NCBI GenBank assembly: GCA_946415265.1
Contig: CAMKRV010000004.1
Location: forward strand, 1 to 55,355
Origin: an uncultured Candidatus Saccharibacteria bacterium
Lineage (GTDB): Bacteria > Patescibacteriota > Saccharimonadia > Saccharimonadales > Saccharimonadaceae
DNA: 55,355 nt
Reading direction: 5' to 3'
Part shown: positions 36,981-46,704 of the stretch, in pieces
Layout: the number at the start of each line of letters is the position of its first letter
How positions within the stretch are numbered: the stretch's first letter is position 1
The notes under the pieces: generated by a model
What the model saw: only the letters and a program-made list of their open reading frames with translations
Database searches by the model: none
Told to the model about the DNA's origin: nothing
Translations under genes and position numbers: made by a program

Positions 36981-37808
36981 CTATCTGTTATTATGGGTAT
37001 AATTATATCGTATTTTGGTGATTTTATTCTCTAACAATATCCGCCGTATATTAATAATCTCCCCATTTATATAACTAGCGGCATCACTTGCTAGAAAGGA
37101 AATTGTTTTTGCTATTTCGCTTGGCTTTGCAAACCTTCCGACGTATATTCTCTCTATCTCTTCTTCTATATAATCTTTTGGGAGATCCTTATTCATGTCC
37201 GTATCGGCCCACCCAATTGCGATAGCATTAACTCTAATGTTTGGCTTGAATTGCAGTGCTAGGTCTCTAGTTAAACTTTGCAGGCCAATTTTCGAAATAT
37301 TATAATCTATGCTTTCGGGAGCTATTGTTTTTGTACCATTGGTCGAAGATATATTGATAATCGAACCTCCTTCTGGCATATATTTTACGGCTTCTCTCGC
37401 CATCAAGAATGCACCCATCACATTAACTTTAAGGGTGTTTTCAAACTCTGGCACCGTAACTTTGTTTATCTCTCTATCAAATACTATGCCTGCACAGTTT
37501 ACAAGAACATCTATTTTGCCATATTTTTCGATAGATTTCGCAATGAGGTCTTTTACTTCTAGTTCGTTTGATATGTCTGCTTCGATTACAAGGGCTTGTA
37601 CGCTGTATTCTTTTTCTACAAATTGTTTTATTTCTTCAGCATCCTTTTTATTATCAAACTCAAACTCGCCGTCTATGAATTTAAGATTGGCTTCTTTGCT
37701 ACTATCAATGTAATTAATAACTACATTGTAACCCTGCTTTGCAAATTCAATAATTGTAGCTTTACCTATACCGCGGGAACCCCCAGTTACTAAGACGACT
37801 TTTTGCAT
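36981..37808 (-). CDS. SDR family oxidoreductase
   Basis: VTGGSRGIGKATI, NCAGIV, INISSTNG, YNISKIGLQSLTRDLA. Confidence 0.88.
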   Translation of the reverse strand: MQKVVLVTGGSRGIGKATIIEFAKQGYNVVINYIDSSKEANLKFIDGEFEFDNKKDAEEIKQFVEKEYSVQALVIEADISNELEVKDLIAKSIEKYGKIDVLVNCAGIVFDREINKVTVPEFENTLKVNVMGAFLMAREAVKYMPEGGSIINISSTNGTKTIAPESIDYNISKIGLQSLTRDLALQFKPNIRVNAIAIGWADTDMNKDLPKDYIEEEIERIYVGRFAKPSEIAKTISFLASDAASYINGEIINIRRILLENKITKIRYNYTHNNR

Positions 37809-37904
37809 GTTATAATCTCCCGATTTACTTATATTTTTAATGCGTTGGTTTAGAAATTCAAGATTCCGATCTTTAAATTCATAATCAACATATGTATTTG
37901 TTAT

Positions 37905-38507
37905 TTAGGCGATTTTCTTTTGCCAGGATTTTTTATGACATTTGGGGCAAGCCATATAGCGAGTGCGACCAAGATGCATGGCAAAATAGACGCTAGAGTA
38001 TTTCGGAATATAACGATGACCGCAATATTTACATTCATACTTCCCGGCCTCAGTTTCGATTTTAAGGCAAAAGCTAACGCCTACAATAATCAGAACAAAC
38101 CCAAGCACAATCAAAACAATTCGCGTCCAGGTAGGCATTTCAACATAACTGGCGATAAAACATAATATCAAAAATGGAATTGTTGACATATATCCAATAA
38201 CATTTTCGTAGAGGAAGAATTTTTTATTTGTCAACGTTTCAATTTTGGAAAACTCTTCAAGGAGTTTTTCGGAATGTTTTTTATAGTCCTGTTGATTAAT
38301 CTCTTCGCCAGAAAGTAATTCGTTGTAAGAAATGTCGAATAACTTGCATAGTTTTGCCATATTATTTGCATCGGGTAGGCAAATTCCTCGTTCCCATTTT
38401 GAAATAGAGCGGTTGGAAATGTCCAATTTCTCCGCTAAGCTTTCTTGCGTAAAATTATTTTCCTGACGTTTCTTCGTAATAAACTTGCCAATCTTTTCTA
38501 AATCCAT
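37905..38507 (-). CDS. XRE-family HTH regulator with TM segments and C-terminal zinc ribbon
   Basis: KRQENNFTQESLAEKLDISNRSISKWERG; CKYCGHRY...CPKCHKK. Confidence 0.82.
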   Translation of the reverse strand: MDLEKIGKFITKKRQENNFTQESLAEKLDISNRSISKWERGICLPDANNMAKLCKLFDISYNELLSGEEINQQDYKKHSEKLLEEFSKIETLTNKKFFLYENVIGYMSTIPFLILCFIASYVEMPTWTRIVLIVLGFVLIIVGVSFCLKIETEAGKYECKYCGHRYIPKYSSVYFAMHLGRTRYMACPKCHKKSWQKKIA

Positions 38508-38667
38508 AGCAACCTTTCGTTAATTATATCTTCATTTTAGAAAAAGTTGAACCAAAACACCACAAACCTAAGGTAGAATCAAAAAAAGAAAGTTCCTACA
38601 CGAGCATATCTATCACTGTCTGGCTATTATCACTAAATATTCTGATTTTGATATATAATATAATACG

Positions 38668-39819
38668 ATGACAGTGAAGAAAAAACAGAATCGGAAAAGT
38701 TTTAAAGATATTATAAAGTATAATTTTGATAATCTTTTGATGCGGGGAGCGGGGGCACAGATTCTGCTTTTGATTGCAGTGACGGGAATTATGGCGATTG
38801 TTTTTGGGCTGATATTGTTTATCACTACGTCGGAGGGTGGACCGGCGGGGTCGTCGATTTGGACGGTACTGGTGCATAGCTTAGATCCTGGGGTATTGTC
38901 TAATTCTAATGGTTCGCCATGGTTTTTGTTTATTTTGCTGGTGGTAACGCTTTTGGGACTTTTTTCGGTAGGGACATTAATTAGTATCATTACTGCAAGT
39001 ATGTCTAAAGCGCTGGATCAACTTTCGCACGGTAAAAGCAAAATTGTAGAGCCAAAAAAGCACATTTTGTTTCTTGGGTATAACGAGATTAGTTTTGAAG
39101 TTTTAAGAAATATTTTTGAGCGTAATGAAAAAGATAAGAGTTTTCGGTTTGGTAAGCAACCGGTAGTGATTTTGGAGCAATATAAAGATATTGTAGATAT
39201 AAAAGAAGAAATCGAGTTTAAATTTCGTGAATATCGAAAGACTAAGGTGATATGTCGACAGGGCTGCATTTTTGACGTAAATAATTACGATATGTGTTCG
39301 ATTGAAAAAGCAAAACAAATTATCATTACGGCGGCTAGTGACGAAGAAGCGGCGGAGACGGTTTTGGCATGCAGAAAAGCGTTGGAATATTTGGGAATAA
39401 ATAAAACTCCAATTACGGTAGTACTGGATAAGAATAGCAGTGTGGAACAAATGAAAATAGTGGGAGGTGATGAAGTTAAGATTGTAGTAAAGGAAGAGGT
39501 GGCAGAAAAAGTGTTGGAAAAAGAGAGCGGGAGTAATAAACCGAGTTTTGTTTTGAATACGAAACTGGCTGGGTTTATGCCAAAGGAAAATGTAATAATT
39601 TTGGCGGACGATGCGTTGGGGTCTGAAGAGTCTGATCGTAAGACGATATTGGGGATAGTAGCAATGAAGGAAAACATTGAGAAAACGAAATCCACAGGTA
39701 ATCACATTCGAGTTTCTTGTGAAATTCGATTGAAGAAAAATGCAATACTGGCAAAAGCCGCTGGGGCGGATGAAGTAGTGGTAACCAATGTAGAAGTTGG
39801 TAAGCTTGTGTTTAAATAA
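38668..39819 (+). CDS. CASTOR/POLLUX-like ion channel / RCK-type NAD-binding protein
   Basis: Two N-terminal TM helices, ILFLGYNEISFEVLRNI nucleotide-binding fold, PITVVLDKN. Confidence 0.65.
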   Translation: MTVKKKQNRKSFKDIIKYNFDNLLMRGAGAQILLLIAVTGIMAIVFGLILFITTSEGGPAGSSIWTVLVHSLDPGVLSNSNGSPWFLFILLVVTLLGLFSVGTLISIITASMSKALDQLSHGKSKIVEPKKHILFLGYNEISFEVLRNIFERNEKDKSFRFGKQPVVILEQYKDIVDIKEEIEFKFREYRKTKVICRQGCIFDVNNYDMCSIEKAKQIIITAASDEEAAETVLACRKALEYLGINKTPITVVLDKNSSVEQMKIVGGDEVKIVVKEEVAEKVLEKESGSNKPSFVLNTKLAGFMPKENVIILADDALGSEESDRKTILGIVAMKENIEKTKSTGNHIRVSCEIRLKKNAILAKAAGADEVVVTNVEVGKLVFK

Positions 39820-39980
39820 GTTTTGATCATATAAATAGTTGTAGCATATCAAATTTCTGGGCGAGTTTGTTTTGCTGTATTTTTTTGTGGTGTTTTAGGT
39901 AGATTATTTTGCGGATGGGTAATTTACGAAATATAAACCATCGGGATTTTTTCTAAATTTGAACTATTGGTATGCTTTTT

Positions 39981-40205
39981 CTACTTTCGACAGTCGAGCC
40001 AATAGACTTTTTGTATAACGGGTGTTAAAACTGAAATAAAGTCAGGTTCATCTAAGTATTTAAGCTGTGTTGTCCAAAGTTTAGCTTCGGCTTCTTTGAG
40101 CTTTATGAGTAATTTTGCTGGATTAGAGGCTCTGTCTTCTGTAGCTTTTTGCCGGAGCTTGTAGAATTTATGAGAAGGATACGAAAAAAGTGAAATTAGT
40201 TTTTA
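39981..40205 (-). pseudogene. possible gene remnant lacking a start codon
   Basis: Open minus frame YPSHKFYKLRQKATEDRASNPAKLLIKLKEAEAKLWTTQLKYLDEPDFISVLTPVIQKVYWLDCRK* with no in-frame ATG before an upstream stop. Confidence 0.35.
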
Positions 40206-40253
40206 ATAAATATTTTCTATGGTATGATAAAAATGTAAACATAAGGAGAACGA

Positions 40254-40841
40254 GTGATGGCGAATTCTCGCAAAACTCAAACAAAAACTAAAAAGACCGC
40301 TACGAAAAAGAAAACTACGAACATAAAAGTAGCTGTAAAAGGTAAGCCAGAAAAGAAAACGTTTAAGCATTTTTTGATAGCTACTGGCATAATTTTGTTG
40401 CCGTTAGTGGTGGGGCTGGTAGCTTCGGCATTAACTGGCAATACGATGATGGAGTTTGGTAGATTGAATCAACCGCCTTTGGCACCGCCAGCATGGCTAT
40501 TTCCAGTAGCTTGGACTATATTGTATATATTGATGGGTGTGGCTTGCTATTTGATTTATCGGTTGGAGCCAAAAACTAAAGATGAACAGAAATTGCAAAA
40601 AGCAGAATTAATTATATATTTTGTGCAGCTATTCTTTAACTTTATGTGGACTTTGATATTCTTTGCGCTAGGGGCGAGATGGTTTGCGCTAGGATGGCTA
40701 ATTGCAATGTGGCTGATGATATTCGCATTAATATGCATGTGTGGGAAGAACTGTAAAGCGGCAGCGTGGTGTTTGGTGCCATATATATTATGGTGCACAT
40801 TTGCGACATATTTAAATGTAATGATCGCGATATTAAACTAA
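40254..40841 (+). CDS. tspO: TspO/MBR family protein with basic N-terminal extension
   Basis: LNQPPLAPPAWLFPVAWTILYILMGVACYLIY, FNFMWTLIFF. Confidence 0.88.
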   Translation: MMANSRKTQTKTKKTATKKKTTNIKVAVKGKPEKKTFKHFLIATGIILLPLVVGLVASALTGNTMMEFGRLNQPPLAPPAWLFPVAWTILYILMGVACYLIYRLEPKTKDEQKLQKAELIIYFVQLFFNFMWTLIFFALGARWFALGWLIAMWLMIFALICMCGKNCKAAAWCLVPYILWCTFATYLNVMIAILN

Positions 40842-40846
40842 AAAAT

Positions 40847-40871
40847 AAACCCCGGCGCGGAACCGGGGTTT
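40847..40871. terminator. bidirectional terminator
   Basis: aaaccccggcgcggaaccggggttt between convergent genes. Confidence 0.8.
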
Positions 40872-40875
40872 AAAA

Positions 40876-42981
40876 TTAAAATAGATGGAATGAGGCGAAC
40901 AGTGGCGCTAAGGTGTTGGCGACGGTAGACATGGTTTTGATGAAAATGTCTAGCGCTACGCCCACAACATCTTTGCGGGTATCGCCGACAGTATCGCCGA
41001 CAACGGAGGCTTTGTGGGGCTTGGAGCCTTTACCGTAGCCCTCTAGCCCGCCAGACTCAATGTGCTTTTTGGCATTGTCGAAAGCGCCACCGGAATTACC
41101 CATAAAGATAGCGCGAGGAATAGCCACAATGGTGGCGCCAATAAGTAAGCCTCCGACAAACTCTACGCCAAAGAAGAGACCGCCAACGACCGGAATAAGC
41201 AGAGCCAAAAGTGATGGGATGAGCATCTTTTTTAATGCTTGCTTAGTAGCCATGTGGATGCATTTTTGGTAATCTGGTTTGACGGTGCCGTCTAAAACGC
41301 CAGGGATAGACAATTGACGATCTCCTTCGTCTGCCATGAGATGGGCGGATTCGACAGTATTGTCGGTAAGTAGGGCGGAAAAATATTCGATTAGCGCGCC
41401 ACCTACAACACCGCCAGCAATAACTACGAAGTTGGCGATGTTGAGTATTGGTTCGACGGTTTGTGAATAGCTGCCTACGTATGCAAAAATAAGCGATACT
41501 GTAGCAAAAGCTGCGGAGCCAATGGCGAAACCTTTGCCGATGGCGGCAGTGGTATTACCGACAGCATCGAGCTGATCGGTAATTTCGCGTACTTCGGAAT
41601 CCAAGTGGCAAGATTCGGCGATGCCGCCGGCATTGTCTGCAATGGGGCCAAAAGCATCAATGGATACGGTGGTGGCCACAAAAGACAGCATGCCGAGAGC
41701 GGAAATGGCTATGCCGTAAACTCCGCAAAGTATACCGGAACCAAGTAATGATAAACCAATAACCAATATAGGCAATAAGCAAGATCTGGAACCTATAGCA
41801 TCGCCCTTGGTGATAACGAAGGCGGAGCCTTCTTTAGCGATTTCGGCTAATTGCTTGACCGATTTGAACTTGGTGCCAGTGTAATATTCGGTGATTTTGC
41901 CGATTGCTACACCGCTGGCGATTCCAAGTATGGATGCTACCCATGGTGAAGCCCAACCCAGAATAAAATTATCGTATAGCGCCGTTTGTCCGAAGACAAG
42001 ATATGATGCTATGCCGCCAATGATAACTACGGCGATTGCCGAGATGTAGGTGGCGATGTTTAGTTCGTGGCTGGGGTCTTTGCCGTTTTCGTGCATTAAG
42101 ACGAAAAACAAACCGATAACACAACCAAGTAGACCGCCGCCAGCCAAGATTAACGGGTAGGCGATGGTGGCTTGGAATGTTGCGGTATTGCCTTGCGCAA
42201 TAGATGCGGCAATTAGGAGACTGGCTACTATGGTGGCAACAAAGCTTTCTAGTAGGTCTGAGCAGTTGCCGGCAATGTCGTTAACATTGTCGCCAATAAA
42301 ATCGGCAATAGTGTTAGGCATGCGTGAGTCATCTTCTGGCATGTCGTGACGTACTTTGGCTACGATATCGGCAGAGATGTCGGCGGCCTTGGTGTAGTTG
42401 CCCCCAGCGACACGATTAAACATCGCAACAAGTGAGCATCCTAACGAATAAGTGGTGAGCCACATAATGGTAGGATTACATTTGAGTACTGCGATGAATC
42501 CGGAGCTAGTACTGTCTAGATTGATTCCACCGGTTACCATTATGATAAGCAGAAGACCGAGTAAGCCAAAGGCTTGTACGGACAAGCCGCTAACACTGCC
42601 GCCCATGAGGGCGACTTTGACGGTTTCACCGATTGAGCGAGTTACGCGCGCGGTGTTGGCCGTACGAACGTTGGCATAAGTTGCGCTTCGCATACCAATA
42701 ATGCAGGTTGCGCTACTCATGCATGAGCCAAGGACAAAGGTGAGACCGGCAGTTTTCTCAATGAATAAAGAAAACAGTGCGGCTACGATTATCACAACGA
42801 CGACAATGGTTTTGTATTCGGCGACCATAAAAGTTTTGGCGCCGTCGCGGATGATTTTGGCGATGTCTGCCATTTCAGCAGAGCCTTCTTTGTAGGTTTT
42901 CAGTTCAATATAATTGAAAACCATTAATATTAAGGCGCAAAGGATGGCGCCTAATACTAAAATTTGTACCACTAATATCAC
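40876..42981 (-). CDS. hppA: membrane-bound ion-translocating pyrophosphatase (start uncertain)
   Basis: GGGLFCKAADI-like GGNYTKAADISADIVAKV, DNVNDIAGNCSDLLES, GNTTAAIGKGFAIGSAA, GDTVGDTRKDVVGVALDIFIK. Confidence 0.92.
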   Translation of the reverse strand: MILVVQILVLGAILCALILMVFNYIELKTYKEGSAEMADIAKIIRDGAKTFMVAEYKTIVVVVIIVAALFSLFIEKTAGLTFVLGSCMSSATCIIGMRSATYANVRTANTARVTRSIGETVKVALMGGSVSGLSVQAFGLLGLLLIIMVTGGINLDSTSSGFIAVLKCNPTIMWLTTYSLGCSLVAMFNRVAGGNYTKAADISADIVAKVRHDMPEDDSRMPNTIADFIGDNVNDIAGNCSDLLESFVATIVASLLIAASIAQGNTATFQATIAYPLILAGGGLLGCVIGLFFVLMHENGKDPSHELNIATYISAIAVVIIGGIASYLVFGQTALYDNFILGWASPWVASILGIASGVAIGKITEYYTGTKFKSVKQLAEIAKEGSAFVITKGDAIGSRSCLLPILVIGLSLLGSGILCGVYGIAISALGMLSFVATTVSIDAFGPIADNAGGIAESCHLDSEVREITDQLDAVGNTTAAIGKGFAIGSAAFATVSLIFAYVGSYSQTVEPILNIANFVVIAGGVVGGALIEYFSALLTDNTVESAHLMADEGDRQLSIPGVLDGTVKPDYQKCIHMATKQALKKMLIPSLLALLIPVVGGLFFGVEFVGGLLIGATIVAIPRAIFMGNSGGAFDNAKKHIESGGLEGYGKGSKPHKASVVGDTVGDTRKDVVGVALDIFIKTMSTVANTLAPLFASFHLF

Positions 42982-43140
42982 ACTCCTTCTATTTTTAAGG
43001 TACAATTTTGTCGAGCATTTGAGCATAAAAATATGCACCAATAATGCATGGAGTAATTATAGTATATTTAAAGTATTTTTCAAGGGGTGAAAAGGTGATG
43101 AAATTGTGATTTTGAGTAGTGATAAGGTATAATGGGTGTA

Positions 43141-44130
43141 ATGAATGTGACTATGCAACGGAAAACAAAAAGAAAGTATTGGAAGTGGGCGGTGTTATTG
43201 GTGTTGGCAATAATTGCTGCGATTATCGTGTTAAACCGCGCGTGGATTTATGATTGGTTTAGAAGTGTGACATATCGGCCAACGGCGGAGATGGTAAGTA
43301 TACGCGATAAGTTGAATTTGACTGGGCGAGGAGATTTTCTGTTTAATGCAACGCAGCCGGAGTTAAACGGGGCAGATGATTTTAATGCTAACTGCAGGCA
43401 GGATGAGGGCGAGGTGGCGGTACTAGGATGCTACACAGCGGGAAATATTTATGTATATAATATTGCGGATACAAAATTAGACGGAATTAGGGAACTGACT
43501 GCGGCACATGAACTATTGCATGCGGTATGGGCGCGGATGAGTAATGCGGAAAAAGAAGATTTAAAACCAATATTACAACAAGTTTATCAGAATAATTTAT
43601 CTGTACTAAAAGACGACATTGAAACGTACGCGGATGACGAACGGGTAGAAGAAATATTTGTGCGAGCTGGTACAGAAATTAAGAAATTGCCAGATGTATT
43701 AGAAAAAAATTATGCAGAGATTTTTAATAATCAAGATGCGGTGGTGGATTTTTATGAAAGTTATATTGCGGTGTTTCGGGAAATTAAAATGAAGATGGAG
43801 GGGCTAGCTAGTGAAATTGAAGTTTTGCGCGATAGTATTAATGTGAAAATGGCGGAATATGAAAATAAGGTGAGCCAATTAGAAGCAGACATCGCTAGGT
43901 TTAATAGTTGTGCGGAGACTGCAGGATGTTTTGCAACAGAAGTGGAGTTTTATGCGCAGAGGAATGCTTTGGTGGCAAGAGAGAATGAACTGAATTTATT
44001 AAATGATGAAATTAATAATATGATAGATGATTATAATTTGAAGGTAGATGAATATAATGCAGATGCGCTGGAAAGTCGTAAATTGCAGAATATGATTAAT
44101 TCAAAAGCGGATATTAAAGAAATAAAATAA
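43141..44130 (+). CDS. membrane-anchored protein with HExxH motif and coiled coil
   Basis: N-terminal TM; LTAAHELLHAVWARM zinc-metallopeptidase-like motif; long coiled-coil C-terminus. Confidence 0.6.
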   Translation: MNVTMQRKTKRKYWKWAVLLVLAIIAAIIVLNRAWIYDWFRSVTYRPTAEMVSIRDKLNLTGRGDFLFNATQPELNGADDFNANCRQDEGEVAVLGCYTAGNIYVYNIADTKLDGIRELTAAHELLHAVWARMSNAEKEDLKPILQQVYQNNLSVLKDDIETYADDERVEEIFVRAGTEIKKLPDVLEKNYAEIFNNQDAVVDFYESYIAVFREIKMKMEGLASEIEVLRDSINVKMAEYENKVSQLEADIARFNSCAETAGCFATEVEFYAQRNALVARENELNLLNDEINNMIDDYNLKVDEYNADALESRKLQNMINSKADIKEIK

Positions 44131-44139
44131 AGGAGAAAG

Positions 44140-44961
44140 ATGGACGAGGATAATTTTGAGAAATTTCCTGGAGAAGGCAAGATTGAGAGGGCGGTGCCAG
44201 GAGAGCAAGATTTTAGTGCGGCGATGAATGGTGCAGGGGCGGTGGTGCCGGAGTTTGCTGGTGAACAATTTGGAACGGCGAATGCGGGAAATGAATATTA
44301 TGGTGAAGGTGGGGATAATATGGAAGAGCAAAACGAAGAGCGTAATGCGGGTATTGCGGATGCGGCGGCTTTAATTAATTATGGATTAAATGCGGCGGCG
44401 CGCAGTATGGGGGTAGAATTATTGGTGCAAAAAATTAAAAGTTTTGATGCGAGTGGAATGGATGATCCAATAAGGGGGTTTTATGAATATTTGGGCATTA
44501 ATAATTCGGAAGAACGAAAAGATTTGCGTGAAGAGAATATGGCAGCTAAGCCTAGCGAGACGGAATTTAGGGAAGGAGTCAATGCGCCTTCGCACGAGAA
44601 ATCCGTAGAAGGGGCTTTTGCGGCGATTGATGATATGAAAGAATTAATAGCGGAAGTGGAAGGTGCGGATCCGCGTTATGAAGCATTAAGAGAAGGCGCA
44701 AGGAGTGCGGGCAAGGGGTATTTCGAATTTGCGGTGAGTGAATATGGAGTAAGGGGGCTTACGGAGCTTTTTGCGGTGTTAGGACGGCAGAGGGAGAAAG
44801 ATGAAGAGGTGGAAGGTAACGTGGCGGAAGATGATGCGAATAGCAATGATGATAATGTTGTGAAAAATGTGAATATTAAGGATGCTGAGAACGGTGGTGT
44901 TGAAAGTGATATAGAAGAGCGTAAGGCTGCAATACTTAATCCTGAGATTTTGGGCAAATAG
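44140..44961 (+). CDS. hypothetical acidic protein
   Basis: Follows previous gene with aaaggagaaag RBS. Confidence 0.5.
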   Translation: MDEDNFEKFPGEGKIERAVPGEQDFSAAMNGAGAVVPEFAGEQFGTANAGNEYYGEGGDNMEEQNEERNAGIADAAALINYGLNAAARSMGVELLVQKIKSFDASGMDDPIRGFYEYLGINNSEERKDLREENMAAKPSETEFREGVNAPSHEKSVEGAFAAIDDMKELIAEVEGADPRYEALREGARSAGKGYFEFAVSEYGVRGLTELFAVLGRQREKDEEVEGNVAEDDANSNDDNVVKNVNIKDAENGGVESDIEERKAAILNPEILGK

Positions 44962-45095
44962 TTATGTGCTGCTGAAATATTTTGGAGTAATAATTTTTTG
45001 ATGTGAATTGACTAAAATTGGGGGGTTGACTTTTTGTGGGGAGGGGGTATACTTAGAAGCATAAAGGTTATACAAAAATAAAAAAGGAAATAAAA

Positions 45096-45173
45096 ATGAA
45101 AATTTACATTTGTGGTCAAGACAGATTCGATAAGGTGGTTTTGTCTTACAACAAAGCCAACAAGGAGAGATAA
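45096..45173 (+). CDS. small ORF (25 aa) upstream of the LRR surface protein
   Basis: MKIYICGQDRFDKVVLSYNKANKER* with aaaggaaat RBS, 3 nt before the next start region. Confidence 0.45.
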   Translation: MKIYICGQDRFDKVVLSYNKANKER

Positions 45174-45176
45174 AAA

Positions 45177-46625
45177 ATGTTAAGTTTAAATAAAAAGAAA
45201 AAAGTGGCGTTTTCGGCATTGGCGGTTACGGCTTTGGCCCTGCCGGTGTCGGTATTAGCTGTAAATAAGATTAGTTCATTTGAGAATACCTATGCGGCAA
45301 CTATGCCAGCTAGTTTTAAAGACCAAAATTTTTACGATTGTGTGTTGGCGGAATTTCAGAGCGAGTTTCCGAACGAAACGGTAGCTAGTACTGGGCTGAC
45401 TGATGCGCAGTTGGCAAAGATTAAGACGGTTTGGTGTCCCGGAAATGATAATAGTAAAATTTCTGATGCTACCGGTATAGAAAAAATGACTGCGGTAACG
45501 GGTATTACGCTTAATAAAAATAGCTTGAAGACAATAGATGTTTCAAAAAATGTTAATTTGATTGTCTTGGCTTTGACCGAGAACCAACTAACTTCCCTGG
45601 ATGTGTCGAAAAATCCAGAATTAATGAATCTTAGAGTATATGGTAATTCGTTGACTTCCTTGGATGTGTCACATAATCCTAAACTTGAAGTTCTTTTGGC
45701 ACACAGTAATTCGTTAACTTCTATGGATATTTCGAGTAATTCTGATTTGACTGACCAATTTACCGTTGACGATATTTTGGTGAAGGCTAACATCTCGCCG
45801 ATAATCACTACCGTGTCGCCAAGCTATGACCTGTCTGAGTTGAATATAATCAATTCCACTCAGACTATTAGCAACACAAGTAATTACACGTTTAATAGCA
45901 ATAAGAATACTATTATAGTAAATAATTACAGTAGTGCCGGTGGGGTCATACAAGTCTCTTCGTCGGCTCAAGGCAGGACGTATAAATTACAATTACCAAA
46001 GTTTGTGAAGTTTGATACTAATGGTGGGAGTAATTCTCCATCGGCTGTGAGTTGTTATTCTACTGCGGCGACGGGATCTTGTTCTGTAACTGTTCCATCT
46101 GCGATGCCAACTAGATCAGGATATGATTTTAAAGGTTATGCAGATTCGGCTGATGCTGAAAATGTAATTTATAATGTGGGAGGATCTATAAGTTTGACTG
46201 AGCCAAAAACCGTCTATGCTGTTTGGAATAAGAAAAGTACAAATATAGACGATAATGGTGGCAACAGTGGTGATAGTAATAATGATAACGGTGGGGATGG
46301 AACAGGTGATGTAGATGGTGGGGATACGAATGGTAATGATAATAACAATACCAGTGATGACACGAATGGTGGGGATACAGACGATAGGGATAGCGATACG
46401 AGTGGGACGAGTACGGCCAGCGATGGCAATAGCGGGGAAGAGGATGATACGCCAGTGCCGAGCACTTCGAAGAAAGGTATTACTCCAGACACTGGGGCGA
46501 ATACGAAGACAGAGGAGAACGGCAACCTAGTGGTAACTTATGCTTTACCGATGGTAGTGATAGTGTTAGCTGGAATATTATTCAAGAGAAACAGAAGTAA
46601 GAAATATATAAAGTTTGAACGGTAG
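45177..46625 (+). CDS. LRR/InlB-type surface protein with Asp-Gly-Asn linker and LPxTG-like C-terminal anchor
   Basis: LTSLDVSKNPELMNLRVYGNSLTSLDVSHNPKL repeats; KFDTNGGSNSPS...SGYDFKGYADSADAE; TPDTGA + TM + KRNRSKK. Confidence 0.8.
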   Translation: MLSLNKKKKVAFSALAVTALALPVSVLAVNKISSFENTYAATMPASFKDQNFYDCVLAEFQSEFPNETVASTGLTDAQLAKIKTVWCPGNDNSKISDATGIEKMTAVTGITLNKNSLKTIDVSKNVNLIVLALTENQLTSLDVSKNPELMNLRVYGNSLTSLDVSHNPKLEVLLAHSNSLTSMDISSNSDLTDQFTVDDILVKANISPIITTVSPSYDLSELNIINSTQTISNTSNYTFNSNKNTIIVNNYSSAGGVIQVSSSAQGRTYKLQLPKFVKFDTNGGSNSPSAVSCYSTAATGSCSVTVPSAMPTRSGYDFKGYADSADAENVIYNVGGSISLTEPKTVYAVWNKKSTNIDDNGGNSGDSNNDNGGDGTGDVDGGDTNGNDNNNTSDDTNGGDTDDRDSDTSGTSTASDGNSGEEDDTPVPSTSKKGITPDTGANTKTEENGNLVVTYALPMVVIVLAGILFKRNRSKKYIKFER

Positions 46626-46638
46626 AGTTTATAAGAAT

Positions 46639-46667
46639 AAATCAGCCTTGTGAGGGGGCTGATTTTT
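46639..46667 (+). terminator. Rho-independent terminator
   Basis: aaatcagcc-ttgtgag-gggctgattttt. Confidence 0.8.
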
Positions 46668-46704
46668 GTAGTGGGGATAAAGGCAGGTTTGGTATAATGA
46701 GAGT

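Noticed and set aside
46214-46530. ORFs 46214-46525 (-) and 46315-46530 (+)
   Set aside because: Antisense/alternate frames of the Asp-Gly-Asn low-complexity linker of the LRR surface protein.
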